Shown one piece after another: positions 36,758-49,405 of a stretch of DNA of 64,000 bases. The stretch is from assembly GCA_029379385.1 (NCBI GenBank), contig CM055607.1, forward strand, positions 6,944,001 through 7,008,000. The letters run 5' to 3'. Every line of letters begins with the position of its first letter. Position 1 is the first letter of the stretch. The notes below the pieces were generated by a model. It saw only the letters and a list, made by a program, of their open reading frames with translations. It did not search any database and was not told the DNA's origin. The DNA comes from Quillaja saponaria. Its lineage: Eukaryota; Streptophyta; Magnoliopsida; Fabales; Quillajaceae. The translations under genes and the position numbers were made by a program.

Positions 36758-37219
36758 TAGCAAGAGTCCAGAAAAGAAATACTCCTTTTAATTTCACATC
36801 AGCCAAAATATTCCCAAGGCATAATAAAGGATCCATATCCATAACAAAGAAAAATATTGCGTTTCGAATTCGATGCCTTATATTATGAGAGAATAGACAG
36901 CAAGCTTTGCTTCGGCCAAGTAGATCCATTTGCCAAATATAGATCTCAAAAGTTTGATATTAGCAGATATTACTCAATATCTGCATATAAATTTCAATTG
37001 CCTCAGATCCATTTAGTCAAAATCTACACATAAGCTGAAAGTAGATCCATTTCCCATACTTTAATTTTCTGTTTTTAATATCATGATCAAAGAAATGCAG
37101 AGTCTTTCATTTGACTCCATAAAACCAGAGAGCAATAAAACTACAACTTAAAAAAAATACTCAGAAAAATTATTTTAGTATTTTATTTATTAATAAAATA
37201 TATAATTACTTCTAAGTTC

Positions 37220-37335
37220 TTACCCGAGCATTGCCTAAGAAGTATAGCACCATGAGTTCCTTTTTCAGACATGAGTTCCTCCAACGAAGTGACTGAGTAA
37301 AGACAATGAATCATTTTAATATGACCATGGGTAAA
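37220..37335 (-). pseudogene. Ankyrin-gene exon 2 scrap in unit beta
   Basis: This corresponds to 33700-33820. An additional small deletion removes the bases between the donor and GCATTGCC. It is not translatable as an exon. Confidence 0.6.
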
Positions 37336-38075
37336 GCTATTTTGATTAGGTTGACTGAAATGTGTTATGATACAATATATAGTGCAACAACCACTAAAAA
37401 GTGATCAAGTATATATTTTGTTTTTCACTTCGAAAATCTTGTCTTACGCAAAAATGTAATTAGGTTTTATTGCAAACATAGCAAAAGAAATTAGAAAAAA
37501 GGGACAAAGATAACATATAATTTTTGTTATTAAAATGATATTTCACTAAGGTTTAAGTTTAATTAGGATTCTAATCGTCTCATATTTTTCTTGTAACAAG
37601 ATCAGATTTTATAAGGAAAAAACATTGAAAAAAAAGTGAAAATTAAAAAATTCATCAAAAATTGAATTCATTTTTAAATTAAATTACTTGTGACAGAAAT
37701 TGGTGTTTTTCTCTTAAAATAGATTTATTCATGTATTATGTGAAATGATCTAAATTCATTAAAAATTTCAAAACAAATTTATTTTTGAAAAGTAAGATAT
37801 CACCTCTCAATTGGGTCATATCAATTGTCAAACTAATGATCGAATTAATCGATTCCCACTAACAGAATCAAATTAAATAGAATAAAGTTGCACTATCTTT
37901 GTAAAAATTATTAAAATGGTGAGCACTTAGTTTGCAGTTTACATTAGCCACATTAAAGTTTCGAGGTGTCTCTCTCTGTTTTCTTTTTGTCTGTTCTGTT
38001 TTGATTGGCTCAAGATGTTTTCCAATAATTACATTCGGAAGACTAGATGCAAGAAAAGTGAAGTACCTGCCCTGG

Positions 38076-38614
38076 TGTCATAACCCAAGCTTGTCCAGTG
38101 CATGTCGCACATGGCCGCTTGCCTTGTGATGGGCACATTGTGGATAGCTAGGCATATGTCATGACACATGTGGCATTTTTGTAAATAGGTAGCCAGGGGT
38201 AGTCGGGCAACTGGGAAATATGATGTTCCCTCCTGCCAGAGGGGTTATGGTGCAGAAAGCTCTTTAGAGGGGGGGGGTGTATATGTAAGAAAATCAAAGT
38301 TGTACACGAGCTTGTCGGATGAGTGTCAAAGGTCTTGGTGTTGCTTGTAACTCCCCCTACACCAAGCCATTTGCCTATGTTGAGAGCATGTCGAGAGCAT
38401 TTTGATAGCATTGTAAGTTGATCGTTTTTCAATTAATGAGAAGTTGAAGCCCTTTCTTCCAACTGTGTTCTATTTGCTTTCTTGCTTACATTGTTGCGCA
38501 CTAGCCTTGCGGGTTGACACCCGAGGGGCATTGGAGAAGCTGACTTGCTACCCACGAGGGGTTAGCAAGTGCTACATAGGCGTCTTTGCGTGCTAGCAAA
38601 GTCGGCCCGTGACA
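38076..38614 (+). repeat. 5' LTR of the gypsy element
   Basis: The LTR is 539 bp. It contains a G run near 38269-38277 that is longer in the 3' LTR. It is directly followed by the primer-binding site. Confidence 0.95.
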
Positions 38615-38672
38615 GTTGGTATCAGAGCTACGTTCCGAACCGCTGAGGAAGTAGCAGTTGGTTGTTGTCATA

Positions 38673-41600
38673 ATGAAGGGAATGATGAATCAACAAAAGT
38701 TTGATTGGATTGACTCGCAGCTGGGCGAGCTTGCTGGAGTGTCTGACTCCATGATAGACATACGGGCGTCATTGAAAGAGTTTGACATACCCGAATTGAT
38801 TGAAAGGGTGACTACCCTTGAAGGACTTGTCAGTCGTGTGCAGGCACTCGAGAGGAATAAGAATGTCCAAGGCACAGGTGACAATGCTGCTGAGCTCGAG
38901 GAGCGAGTTAGTAGTATCGACCAATCCCAAGCACAACTGGAGGGTGCGGTCCACACCATGCGTGGTGGTTTTGGAGGACATGACCATCATGAAAGATGAA
39001 CTTGGTGAGCTGAACACCAAGGTCAATATCACCATGAGAGCGGTGGGTAATGACAACCACAACCCGTATGCTGAGGGTGTGGGGCAACATCGAATGAAAG
39101 TTCCTGAACCTCGAGCTTTTGGAGGAGCACGAGACGCAAAGGAGTTGGAAAACTTTCTATTTGACATGGAACAGTACTTTCGAGCAGTGAGAATGGATTC
39201 GGAAGAAGCAAAGGTGACAACAGCTACGATGTACCTTGCTGGAGATGCAAAACTCTGGTGGAGGATAAAGTATGTTGACATACAAGATGGTAGATGCGTA
39301 ATTGACACCTGGGAAGATTTGAGGCGAGAGTTGAAGGCCCAATTCTTTCCGGAGAACGTCGAGTACATCGCTCGGCGCAACTTAAGGGAGTTGAAACAGA
39401 CAGGGACTATCTGGGAGTATGTGAAGAAATTTGCGGGGCTGATGTTAGACATTCGTGACATGTCAGAGAAGGATAAGATGTTCTATTTCCTTGAAGGCTT
39501 AAAGCCATGGGCGAGGGCCGAACTTCAACGACAGCGGGTCTAGGATTTGGCCACAGCTCAGGCGGCAGCCGAGCGCTTGACAGACTACGCTCCCGAAAGC
39601 TCTGCTAGTAAGAAACCACAACAATCTTCTAATGGAGGCAATAGTGGACAGTTTGGCAAGCCAGGAAAGAACAAAAGTGGGGGAGGGGATCAGAGGAAAC
39701 CTTCCTACCCCTCCAATAGTCCACAATCATCACGAGGGTCTGTCTCAACCTCCAAACCAAGGACAATCTCTTGTTTCTTGTGTAATGGACTGCATAGAGT
39801 TGCGGAATGTCCACAGAAAACTGCACTCAATGCTTTACAAGCTTCGGTTCGTAAAGCACCTCAGAGTCATGCTGATGAGGATGAGGATGAGGACGAGTCT
39901 GATGAAGATCAACCCAGGATGGGGGCATTGCTGTTTATTGGGGCACTTAAGAAGCATGCTGAGAGTTCCAAGAAGAGCGGGGATAAGGGTCTCATGTTTG
40001 TGAAGGGTCATCTTGGTGGGAAGCCGGCTACGAGTGTCATGCTAGACACTGGGGCTACCCATAACTTTGTTTCTGAAGCGGAGGCCAAGAAGCTGGGCCT
40101 AAAGTTGGAGAAAGACTCAGGCTGGATGAAAGCTGTGAATTCTAAATCCTTGCCTACTGCGGGGCAAGCCAAGCAAGTGTCTGTAAAGCTTGGGACATGG
40201 GAAGGCCGTGTCGATTTTGGGGTGGCCAAGATTGATGATTTTGATGTTGTCCTCGGGATGGAGTTCATGCTTACTCACAAAGCAATTCTAATCCCTGCTG
40301 CTAGTTCTCTTATGATAATGGGAGAGCAGCCAGCCATGGTGCTATCAGTGATCAAACAACTTGGTGAGACCAAGCTTCTGTCGGCTCTTCAGTTCAAGAA
40401 GGGCGTGAAGCGACATGAACCTACTTTTGTGGTGGTACCCTTGGTTACTGAGGATCAAGGGGATGGAGAGCCAGTGCCGCCAACCATACAGGGAGTTTTG
40501 AAGGAATATGAAGGAGTCATGCCCGACAAACTTCCACAAACCTTGCCGCCGCGTAGGGGTATTGATCATGAGATTGAGTTAGTGCCAGACATCAAGCCAC
40601 TTGCAAAGGCTCCATACAGGATGGCACCACCTGAGTTGGCTGAGCTCAGAAAACAGCTAAATGAACTACTAGAGTCAGGGTTCATAAGACCTTCAAAGGC
40701 ACCGTTTGGAGCACCGGTATTGTTTCAGAAGAAGCAGGATGGGAGCCTGCGAATGTGTGTTGATTATCGGGCACTCAATAAGGTCACAGTGCGGAACAGT
40801 TATCCTATACCGCTTATTGCTGATCTTTTTGACCAACTGAGTGGTACCAAGTACTTCACAAAGCTGGACTTGAGGTCCGGGTATTACCAAGTTTGAATTG
40901 CGGAGGGGGACGAGCCGAAGACGACTTGTGTCACTCGATATGGTGCATTTGAGTTCTTGGTGATGCCATTTGGGTTGACGAATGCACCAGCCACATTTTG
41001 CACTCTCATGAATCAGGTTTTCCGCGGCTACTTAGACAAGTTCGTCGTGGTTTACTTGGATGATATTGTGATCTATAGCTCCACTCTGGAAGATCACAAA
41101 CAGCACTTGCAGCTGGTTTTCAACAGGCTGAGAGAGAACCAGTTGTTTGTGAAAAAGGAGAAGTGTTCTTTCACGCAGAAGCGGATCAAGTTTCTTGGCC
41201 ACATTATTGAGGAAGGTCGTGTCCGAATGGATTTGGGCAAGGTGAAGGACATCCAAGAGTGGAAAACTCTCACTAGCGTGACTGAACTGCGCTCTTTCCT
41301 TGGTTTAGCAAACTATTATAGGCGATTTGTTAAAGGCTATTCGAGGAAAGCTGCGCCCCTTACAGAGTTATTGAAGAAGGGCACAGTTTGGCATTGGGGT
41401 GAGCCATGTCAAACTGCGTTTGAAGACATGAAGTTGGCTATGATTAATGATCCTGTTTTAGCCTTGCCAGATATCTCGAAGCCTTTTGAAGTTCAGACTG
41501 ATGCGTCTGATTATGCCCTTGGGGGAGTCTTGCTTCAAGAGAGTCATCCTGTTGCTTATGAGAGTCATAAGTTATCACAAGCCGAGAGGAGGTACACAGC

Positions 41601-43359
41601 TCAAGAGAAAGAGATGCTTGCTGTTATTCATTGCTTGCGGGTGTGAAGACATTACTTGTTGGGGTCAAAGTTCATTGTGAAGACTGACAACACGGGAGTT
41701 AGTCATTTCTTTACACAGCCGAAGTTGACACCTAAGCAGGGCCGTTGGCATGAGTTTCTAGCAGAGTTTGATTTTGAGTTTGAGCACAAGGCGGGGAAAA
41801 GTAATCAGGCAGCTGATGCCCTTAGTCGCAAGGCTGAGCTTGCGGCAATGACCTACGTAGCATACATATCGGCTAGTCGTGTTGCTACTTCAATGCGAGA
41901 GCGCATTTGAGAGAACTTGGATAAGGATCCAGTCGCTCAAGCCATCATAAACCTAGCCAAAGAAGGGAATACTCGTCAGTTCTGGGTGGAGGATGGACTA
42001 CTGATGGCGAAGGGAAGCCGATTGTTCGTTCCCAAAGCAGGGGACCTGCGAAGGACGCTCATGAAGGAGTGTCATGACACTTTGTGGGCCGGTCACCCGG
42101 GTTGGCAGAGAACTTATGCCCTTCTGAAACAGGGGTATTACTGGCCTTAGATGAGAGAGGATGCAGTTAGCTACTCCAAAACGTGTCTTATTTGCCAGCA
42201 AGACAAAGTTGAACAGAAGAAGATTGCAGAGCTACTAGAGCCGTTGCCGGTGCCAACTCGTCCGTGGGAAAGTGTGTCTCTGGACTTCATCACCAGTCTT
42301 TCAAGAGCGGGAGATTTGTCTACTATCTTGGTGGTAGTGGATCGGTTTTCGAAGTATGCCACATTCATCCCGGCACCAAAATATTGCTCGGCAGAAGACA
42401 CAGCACAATTGTTCTTTAAATATGTTGTCAAATATTGGGGTGTGCCCAAGAACATTGTCAGTGATCGAGATAGCAGGTTCACAGGGATTTTCTGGTCCGA
42501 ATTATTCAACCTACTCGGTTTACAACTTAACATCTCATCTAGCTATCATCCACAAACTGATGGTCAGACTGAGAGATTCAATGGCATACTTGAGGAATAT
42601 TTGGGCCATTTTGCCAGTGTCAACCAGAGGAATTGGCCAAAGCTACCAGACACTGCTCAGTTTTGTTTTAATGCTCAGAAGAGTTCTGCGAAAAACAGGA
42701 GTCCTTTTGAGATTGTTACAGGGCAGCAGCCGCTCCTACCACACACACTTGATGGGCCTTATACAGGAAAGAGTCCTAAAGCACATCACTTCACTAAAGA
42801 CTGGAAGCAGAACATTGACATTGCCCGAGCATACTTAGAAAAAGCTTCTAAGAGAATGAAGAAATTGGCAAACAAGGGACGTCGACAGCTGGAGTTCCAA
42901 GTTGGGGATCTTGTATTGGTCAAGCTCACGAAGGAACAACTAAAGGGACTGAGGGGGCAGGATCACAAGCTTATTCGTAAGTACGAAGGTCCACTTCCAA
43001 TTGTTTCCAAGGTTGGGAAAGTTGCCTACAAGATCGACCTTCCACCCTGGATGAAGATACACCCAGTGATTCATGTTTCCAACCTGAAGCCGTATCATCC
43101 TGATCCAGAAGATCCAGCACGTAACCAGTCAACCAGGCCAGCAGTCAACCTCAAGAAGCCACCAAGCAGAGTAGCAGAGGAGATTCTAGCTGAGAGGAGA
43201 GTGATTATCAGAAGACACCCACGACTTGAGTTCTTAGTCAAGTGGAAAGGTCTTGGAGATGAAGAAACCAGTTGGGAGAAAGCCGAAGATCTGTCAGAGT
43301 TCCAGCAGAAGATTGAAGACTTTCAAGCAGCTGAGTCAACGAGGACGTCGACTAATTAA
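38673..43359 (+). pseudogene. gypsy gag-pol with chromodomain, broken by one frameshift and five stops
   Basis: It starts at ATG 38673. The frame changes once, in gag near 38960-38990, and then stays the same to the stop after 43356. In order: a gag domain (ARRNLRELKQTGTIWEYV near 39375); a zinc knuckle [13 protein letters not shown] near 39772; protease DTGA at 40045-40056; RT with [11 protein letters not shown] near 40860 and YLDD at 41052-41063; RNase H with TDASDYALGG near 41497; an integrase zinc-binding HHCC (CLICQQDK near 42187) and a DDE core (SDRDSRFTG near 42463); a chromodomain (FLVKWKGLGDEETSWE near 43230). The five internal stops are at 39541, 40894, 41644, 41908 and 42148. Chromodomain, size and knuckle point to a plant chromovirus; the Galadriel clade is only a guess. 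Confidence 0.9.
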
Positions 43360-43370
43360 ATGGGGGAGAA

Positions 43371-43913
43371 TGTCACAACCCAAGCTTATCCAGTGCATGT
43401 CGTACATGGCCGCTTGCCTTGTGATGGGCACATTGTGGGTAGCTAGGCATATGTCATGACACAGTGTGGCATTTTTGTAAATAGGTAGCCAGGGGTAGTC
43501 GGGCAACTGGGAAATATGATGTTCCCTCCTGCCATAGGGGTTATGGCGCATAAAGCTCTTAAGGGGGGGGGGGGGTGTATATGTGAGAAAATCAAAGTTG
43601 TACACGAGCTTGTCGGATGAGTGTCAAAGGTCTTGGTGTTGCTTGTAACTCCCCCTACACCAAGCCATTTGCCTATGTCGTAGCCATGTCGAGAGCATTT
43701 TGATAGCATTGTAAGTTGATCGTTTTTCAATTAATGAGAAGTTGAAGCCCTTTCTTGCAAACTGTGTTCTATTTGCTTTCTTGCTTACATTGTTGCACAC
43801 TAGCCTTGCGGGTTGACACCCGAGGGGCATTGGAGAAGCTGACTTACTACCCACGAGGGGTTAGCAAGTGCTACATAGGCGTCTTTGCGTGCTAGCAAAG
43901 TCGGCCCGTGACA
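43371..43913 (+). repeat. 3' LTR of the gypsy element
   Basis: The LTR is 543 bp and is preceded by the purine tract. The differences from the 5' LTR are mainly transitions, one clustered patch near 43678-43690 and the longer G run near 43563-43574. Confidence 0.95.
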
Positions 43914-44639
43914 CCTGGTGATGTAATGAAGACTATGCTGGCGTCTTCTCTAGTAACTTTTCCTCCGCATTTTCCCTTTCTTTCTCACGTGGAATAACGA
44001 AAACTGGCCTCACCCCCCTGTTTGCTTTAAAATCAAATTCAGAGCAAATGAAAGTTGCTCACCAAAAAAAAAAAAGAAAAAAAAAGCAAGTGAAAGTTTT
44101 TAATGGTTTGAACTTTGAACATATTAAAATTTCGTTATTCCACATTTCCACCTGTTGGAATAGAATATTTGGACTGAAGGGACATTCGGAATCATATTCG
44201 GAAGTTATTGTAGAGTTGAAGCTTGAATGTATTAATTCTTTTACGATATCATTTGTTTCACTATTACTTAAATCAAGAACTCTGAGAATTGATCATTTTT
44301 TAATGTGAATGTGATAACTCTCTCATTGAAATTAGATATATTGTTAACATAGTAAATAGATTCAAAAAATTTTGTTAGTGGGTAATAGATTTCACTTTTA
44401 TTTTTATACATTCATGATTTTTATTTTATTTTATTGATATTACACTTTTTACTTTTTTATTTTATTTTTATACATGATTTAGTAGAAGAGAAATGAAAAC
44501 TTCTAAAATAATTACAATTCTATTGATATTAAAATAGAGAAAATTATGGAAAAAAAAAAGTAAATAACTAAATAAATAATGATTTATTTGTAGTAAAATA
44601 ACAACTAAGGGTAAATTTGTAATAATAAAAATTCATAAG

Positions 44640-46345
44640 TGTTAAAATAAAATATAATAAGGAAAGGATTGTGGCCTTGATTAATATCTCAAAGCATACA
44701 CCCATAAGCTTTATTTATAATAAATAATAAAACATAGACTTCCACATTTAAACAATTTGGGACTACACAATACAATAATATTATATTCCTAATACTCTCC
44801 CTCAAGATGGAGCATATAATGCTCAATCTTGTACAAATAAAACCCAATTACTAATCTCAACACTCCCCTTTACTTACAACAATCTAGGTGAAGTTTCAAT
44901 CCATTTGATGAATATATTGGTACCCATGAATACTACTAGTGCTGGCTGGAAAGAGACACAACCGAATTTGGGAAAAAATAAAAAGAGCACCGTTGGAAAA
45001 AAGTACAACGGGATTTTCCGGAAAAAATAAAAGGAGCATAGCTGGAAATAGACACAACGGAAAGTTCATGAAGGTACTGTTGAACTGTCAAACTTTTTGA
45101 GCCGTCAAACCCTAAATAGGCTTGAAAAGAAAAGAGGAGTGAGCCGTCTTTTAGATGAAAGAGATAATTAGGGATAGAAAAGAGGAAATAATGAGGCTTG
45201 AATGGAAGAAATAACTAGGTTTAATGATAGCTGGTTGCAAAGTTTTTTTTTTTTTCTTCTTTTTTCTTCATGTGGTGGCCAGATAAAAGAAAGAGAAGAT
45301 TAGGGTTATTTTCAAAATTGGGCCAAGATCGAGCTTGGTTTTCAAACCCGCTCTAATATGGATAATTCTAAGACTATACTAGAACCTTAAATTTATAATA
45401 AAGCAATTACATAAAACTTGCTTATCTAAACAATGTGGGATTTAACACTCAACATAACTTAATACTAAATATACTCTAACACTCCCCCTCAAGCTAAAGC
45501 ATATATATGCTCAAGCTTGTACAAGTATAATCCCAAGTATCAAAACTCTCAACACTCCCCTATAACAGAAAATTACATCAAATTCACTCTACTCACTCCG
45601 TGCCTAAGAGAGCGAGAACGGCACAAATAACATGTGCCTAAAAGAGAATGACATAAATAACATGTGTCTCAAACAAAATTGCTAGTTCACAACCAATGTA
45701 AAATGCCAAATTGGCAACAACTTATGCCGAGAACTTTTCTGGTCAGAAAACAAGATAAGACAACTCTTGAATCTGTGATAGCGAGTAGGGAACGTTGAAA
45801 ACTTTTCAATCTCTTCAATCTTGAATGGGGGTTGTGTCAAAAGACTAAACAACCAACAAACATAAAGACGAACTTCTACTAAAAACTTTAAAACTAACAG
45901 CATCAAAAGCTTCAAAACTAATTGGGGTTGGAATATAAGCCAACGATTTCGTGATATGATTTTCATATCCTTGTCCTAAAAGCCATAACTCAATAGATGC
46001 AGCTTAAGATAAATTATTAGATCCATTCAATTTCTCAGTAGTAATAACAGGGGATCTAGAAAACACAGAGGTAAAAGTACTAGGTTTTGACATACCGATT
46101 TCAGATTTTTCAGAAGTAGACATACTGATGAAGAGTATTGATGAACAATGTGATAAAAATTAGGGTTTTTTCTCCCTAAGCTCTGATACCATGCTAAATA
46201 AAATATAATAAGGAAAGGATTGTGGTCTTGATTGATATCTCAAAGTCTACACCCATAAGCTTTATTTATAGTAAATAATAAAACATAGACTTCCACATTT
46301 AAATAATGTGGGACTACACAATACAATAATATTATATTCCTAATA
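44640..46345 (-). mobile_element. TRIM/LARD-like short LTR retrotransposon with an internal third LTR
   Basis: Terminal repeats of about 155 bp lie at 44640-44794 and 46192-46345, flanked by a perfect target duplication ATAAG (44635-44639 and 46346-46350). Unit beta shows the undisturbed site near 35237. On the minus strand the primer-binding site TGGTATCAGAGC (46191-46180) follows the right LTR, and a purine tract TTGAGGGAGAG precedes the left one. A divergent LTR-like segment with its own purine tract lies at about 45363-45495. Only a short gag N-terminus remains (ATG at 46123; ITTEKLNGSNN, LWLLGQGYENH) with a stop and no pol. Confidence 0.75.
45363..45495 (-). repeat. Internal LTR-like segment within the TRIM/LARD element
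   Basis: It resembles the terminal LTRs (AACAATGTGGGATTTAACAC, ending in CTCTAACA). It is followed by CTCCCCCTCAAGC, the complement of a purine tract. On its other side GCTCTAATATGG looks like a decayed primer-binding site. The whole element therefore reads LTR-interior-LTR-interior-LTR. Confidence 0.5.
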
Positions 46346-46399
46346 ATAAGGTTATTGAAGAAAATAAAAGATTCTACCATTAAGCCACTTTTATATAAA

Positions 46400-46711
46400 C
46401 TAGTTTTTCATGACACAAGTATTGCGTGTGTATCTTATTTATGATATATCCTATTAATATTAAAAAGAATTAGGACAGAAAAAACATCAATAGTCATAAA
46501 ACAATCATAATCTTATTAATATTAAAAAAAGAGAATAATTAGAAAAGAAATAAATAGTTTATTTGAAGCAAAATAACAACTAAAAAGTATTTAAATCACA
46601 GTAAAAAATTATAAGGATATTTAAATATATATATATATGTATAATTTCTTCTACTTAACCACTTTTATATCATAAACAAATAGATAAATTGTAAAAAAAA
46701 TTAATTCATAA

Positions 46712-46747
<36 letters not shown>

Positions 46748-47425
46748 AATTCTTAAGATGGGAGATGAATTAAAAGTTAAAAATATAATATATATAATCA
46801 TGAAAACTATACTCTTAATATTTTTTTAATTCATAATATTTAAAAAAGAATTCATAAATTTGAGAAGAACTAAAAATTATTATAATTATTGAAAACCTAT
46901 TAAACCCAAAAAAAAAAAAAAAAATCAATCTTAACTACTATTGACATATAGTTATTGAAAAAATGTTTTTAAAAAATTAAGAATTATTAAAAGTTAAAAA
47001 AATAATATTATAGTCATGCAAACACACTTAATATTTCTCTTAATTCATAGTAATTTTTTAAAATTTTAATTCACAAATTTGAGAAGAACTTAAATTATGA
47101 TTATTAGGAGCTTATTAAACAATAAAAATTGAAAAAGTTAATCTTAATTACTATTGATATATAATAATCAAAAATATATATAATTTTATTAAGATTAAAA
47201 AGAATAAATAAAAAAGAAAATAATAGTCCTAAAATGATTACAATCTTATTTATATTAAAATGGAAAAAAATTAGAAAGAAAAAGAAAAAGTAAAACAAAT
47301 AATAGTTTATTTATAAAAAAATAACAACAAAGTTAACTATGTAATTATAATAACTTATAAAGTTATTTAAGAAATTCAAAAGATTCTTCTCTTAAGCCAT
47401 TTTTATATATAGTATAGATTATAGA
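46400..47425 (-). mobile_element. Helitron-like element in unit gamma
   Basis: On the minus strand it begins A|TCTATAATCTATAC near 47425 and ends CTAG|T at 46400. It is paralogous to 35293-36219. The 3' hairpin is degenerate (ACAC...GTGT). A TA run of about 29 bases lies at 46713-46741. Confidence 0.55.
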
Positions 47426-47784
47426 TTGAGATAAATTAGATTATAATCTTATCAAACTTAATTTAAATTAATAATTTAAATTTTCGTATCTGAGTTGATT
47501 TTTTTTTTTTTTATATGATAAGGTATTTTTCAAAATATAATGAAGAATTTTATACTTATTTTTTTCACTTATAATCAAATTTAGTAACAATTATATTTGA
47601 TCAAGTAAAAGATTATAATATTTCTATTATATTTACAAATGACTTTCCAATATCATTAATACACATATCACCTAAAACTTAATCAAGTTATCTTCACGAT
47701 TAATGAATAATAATTTGATATTATTTTTTCATATCATTTTTACATTTTATACTCTCTTTTTTTATTGAAATTGTCAAAACTATA

Positions 47785-47953
47785 CTTTGGATTTAGGCGG
47801 GAAGGCTATCTCCTTTGAGTGGCATTTAGGTCCTCCTATTCTGTTTTCTTTTTTTGGCTGAGAATGATAAGGTGTGTTCTGGCCTCGTTTATTTCCTAGC
47901 TAGTTTCTTTGTTCTTATTCCCTATTCACCACACACACACACACACACACAAA
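47785..47953 (+). mobile_element. 5'-truncated LINE-like 3' tail in unit gamma
   Basis: This is the counterpart of 33075-33244 and 36562-36757. Here the tail has become a CA repeat of about 11 units (47930-47951). Confidence 0.45.
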
Positions 47954-48409
47954 GTAGCAAAGAAAAATATTCCTTTTAATTTTACATCCCCCAAAATATT
48001 CCCAAGGCATAATAAAGGATCCACATCCATAACAAAGAAAAATATTGCGTTTTCGAATTCGATGCTTTTATAATATGAGAGAATAGACAGCAAGTTTTGC
48101 TTTGGCCAAGTAGATCCATTTGCTAAATATAGATCTTAAGAGTTTGATATTAGCAGATATTACTCAATATCTACATATAAATTTCAATTGCCTCAGATCC
48201 ATTTAGTCAAAATCTACATGTAAGCTGAAAGTAGTTCCATTTCCCATACTTTAATTTTCTGTTTTTAATATCTTGATCAAAGAAATGCAGAGTCTTTCAT
48301 TTGACTCCATAAAACCAGAGAGCAATAAAACTACAACTTAAAAAAAATAACCAGAAAAATTAGTTTAGTATTTTATTTATTAATAAAATATATAATTGCT
48401 TCTAAGTTC

Positions 48410-48520
48410 TTAACCATAATTATGAAATAGTAGCATTGCCTAAGAAGTATAGCACCATGGGTTTTTTTTTTCAGACGAGTTCCTCTAATGGAGTGACAGA
48501 GTTATGATAATGAACTATTT
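48410..48520 (-). pseudogene. Ankyrin-gene exon 2 scrap in unit gamma
   Basis: This is the same truncated 3' part of exon 2 as at 33700-33820, with extra substitutions. It is followed by intron 1-like sequence that continues, with interruptions, toward the exon 1 relic at 51360-51905. Together they may be the remains of one gene copy. Confidence 0.6.
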
Positions 48521-49387
48521 TAATGTGACCATGGGCAAAGCTATTTTGATTAGGTTGACAGAAATATGTTATGATACAGTACATAGTGCAACAACCATTA
48601 AAAATTGATCAAGTGTATACATATATATATTTTTTATTTTTTTTCACTTCGAAAATCTTGTCTTACGCAAAAATGTAATTAGGTTTTATTACAAACATAG
48701 CAAAAGAAATTAGAAAAAAGAGACAAAGATAACATATGATTTTTGTTATAAAAATGGTATTTCACTAAGGTTTAAGTTTAATTAGGAGTCAGAGCTTCAC
48801 ATATTTTTTTGTAACAAGATCAAATTTTGTAAGAAAAAGACATTAAAAAAATAATAAAAGATAAAAAGTTCTTCAAAAATTGAATTCATTTTTGAATTAA
48901 ATTACTTGTGACAGAAATTGGTGTTTTTCTCTTAAAACAGATTTATTCATGTATTATGTGAAATAATCTAAATTTATTAACAATGTCAAAACAAATTTAT
49001 TTTTTGAAAAGTAAGGTATCACCTCTCAATTGAATCATATCAATTGTCAAACTAATGATCAAATTAATCGATCCCCACAAACAGAACCAAATTAAATAGA
49101 ATAAAGTTGCACTATCTTTTGAAAAATTATTAAAGTGGTGAGCACTTTGTTTGCAGTCTACATTAGCCACAGTAGAGTTTCGAGGTGTCTCTCTGTTTTC
49201 TTATTTTCTGTTCTGTTTTCATTGGCTCAAGATATTTTCCTATAATTACATTCAGAAGACTAGATGCAAGAAAAGTGAAGTACCTGCCCTAGTGATGCAA
49301 TGAAGACTATGCTGGCATCTTCTCCAATCACTTCTCCACATTTTCCCTTTCTTTCTCATGTGGAATAACTAAAATTGACCTCCACCA

Positions 49388-49405
49388 CCCCCCCCCCCCC
49401 CCCCC
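49388..49405. repeat. C18 homopolymer
   Basis: A run of about 18 C, where units alpha and beta have only CACCCCCCTG or similar (near 34658 and 44016). It is a local expansion in unit gamma. Confidence 0.75.

Larger units (their letters stand above)
38076..43913 (+). mobile_element. Ty3/gypsy chromovirus LTR retrotransposon
   Basis: LTRs at 38076-38614 and 43371-43913 begin TGTCA and end TGACA. They are flanked by a perfect 5-bp target duplication CCTGG (38071-38075 and 43914-43918). The undisturbed site is visible in unit alpha near 34557-34570 (CCTGCCCTGGTGATG). The primer-binding site TGGTATCAGAGC is at 38617-38628 and the purine tract AAATGGGGGAGAA at 43358-43370. The element is 5838 bp with gag-pol and a C-terminal chromodomain. 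By hand comparison the LTRs differ at roughly 3-4 percent of positions, so it is a moderately young insertion. Confidence 0.95.
35095..44477. repeat. Tandem unit beta, enlarged by the gypsy insertion
   Basis: The unit follows alpha directly and repeats its order. Without the 5.84 kb gypsy element and its target duplication it is about 3.54 kb. Its Helitron-like element, LINE tail and exon 2 scrap all have counterparts in alpha and gamma. Confidence 0.75.

Noticed and set aside
36646..36929. Opposed frames of 70-80 codons in unit beta
   Set aside because: They run through the LINE tail and its A/TAA repeat, and units alpha and gamma do not keep them.
38690..39461. Long minus-strand open frames opposite gypsy gag
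   Set aside because: They lie antisense to the clear plus-strand gag-pol frame, with no independent motifs; antisense openness follows from codon usage on the other strand.
40008..42533. Several 60-120 codon minus-strand frames across gypsy pol
   Set aside because: They are shadows of RT, RNase H and integrase on the plus strand.
42356..42838. A 160-codon plus-strand frame overlapping integrase
   Set aside because: It is an alternative-frame shadow of the DDE integrase core, which is in the main pol frame.
43336..43854. Minus-strand frames across the gypsy 3' LTR, and their twin at 38148-38432
   Set aside because: They lie in the two LTRs, which are regulatory repeats; the duplication of the frames only reflects LTR identity.
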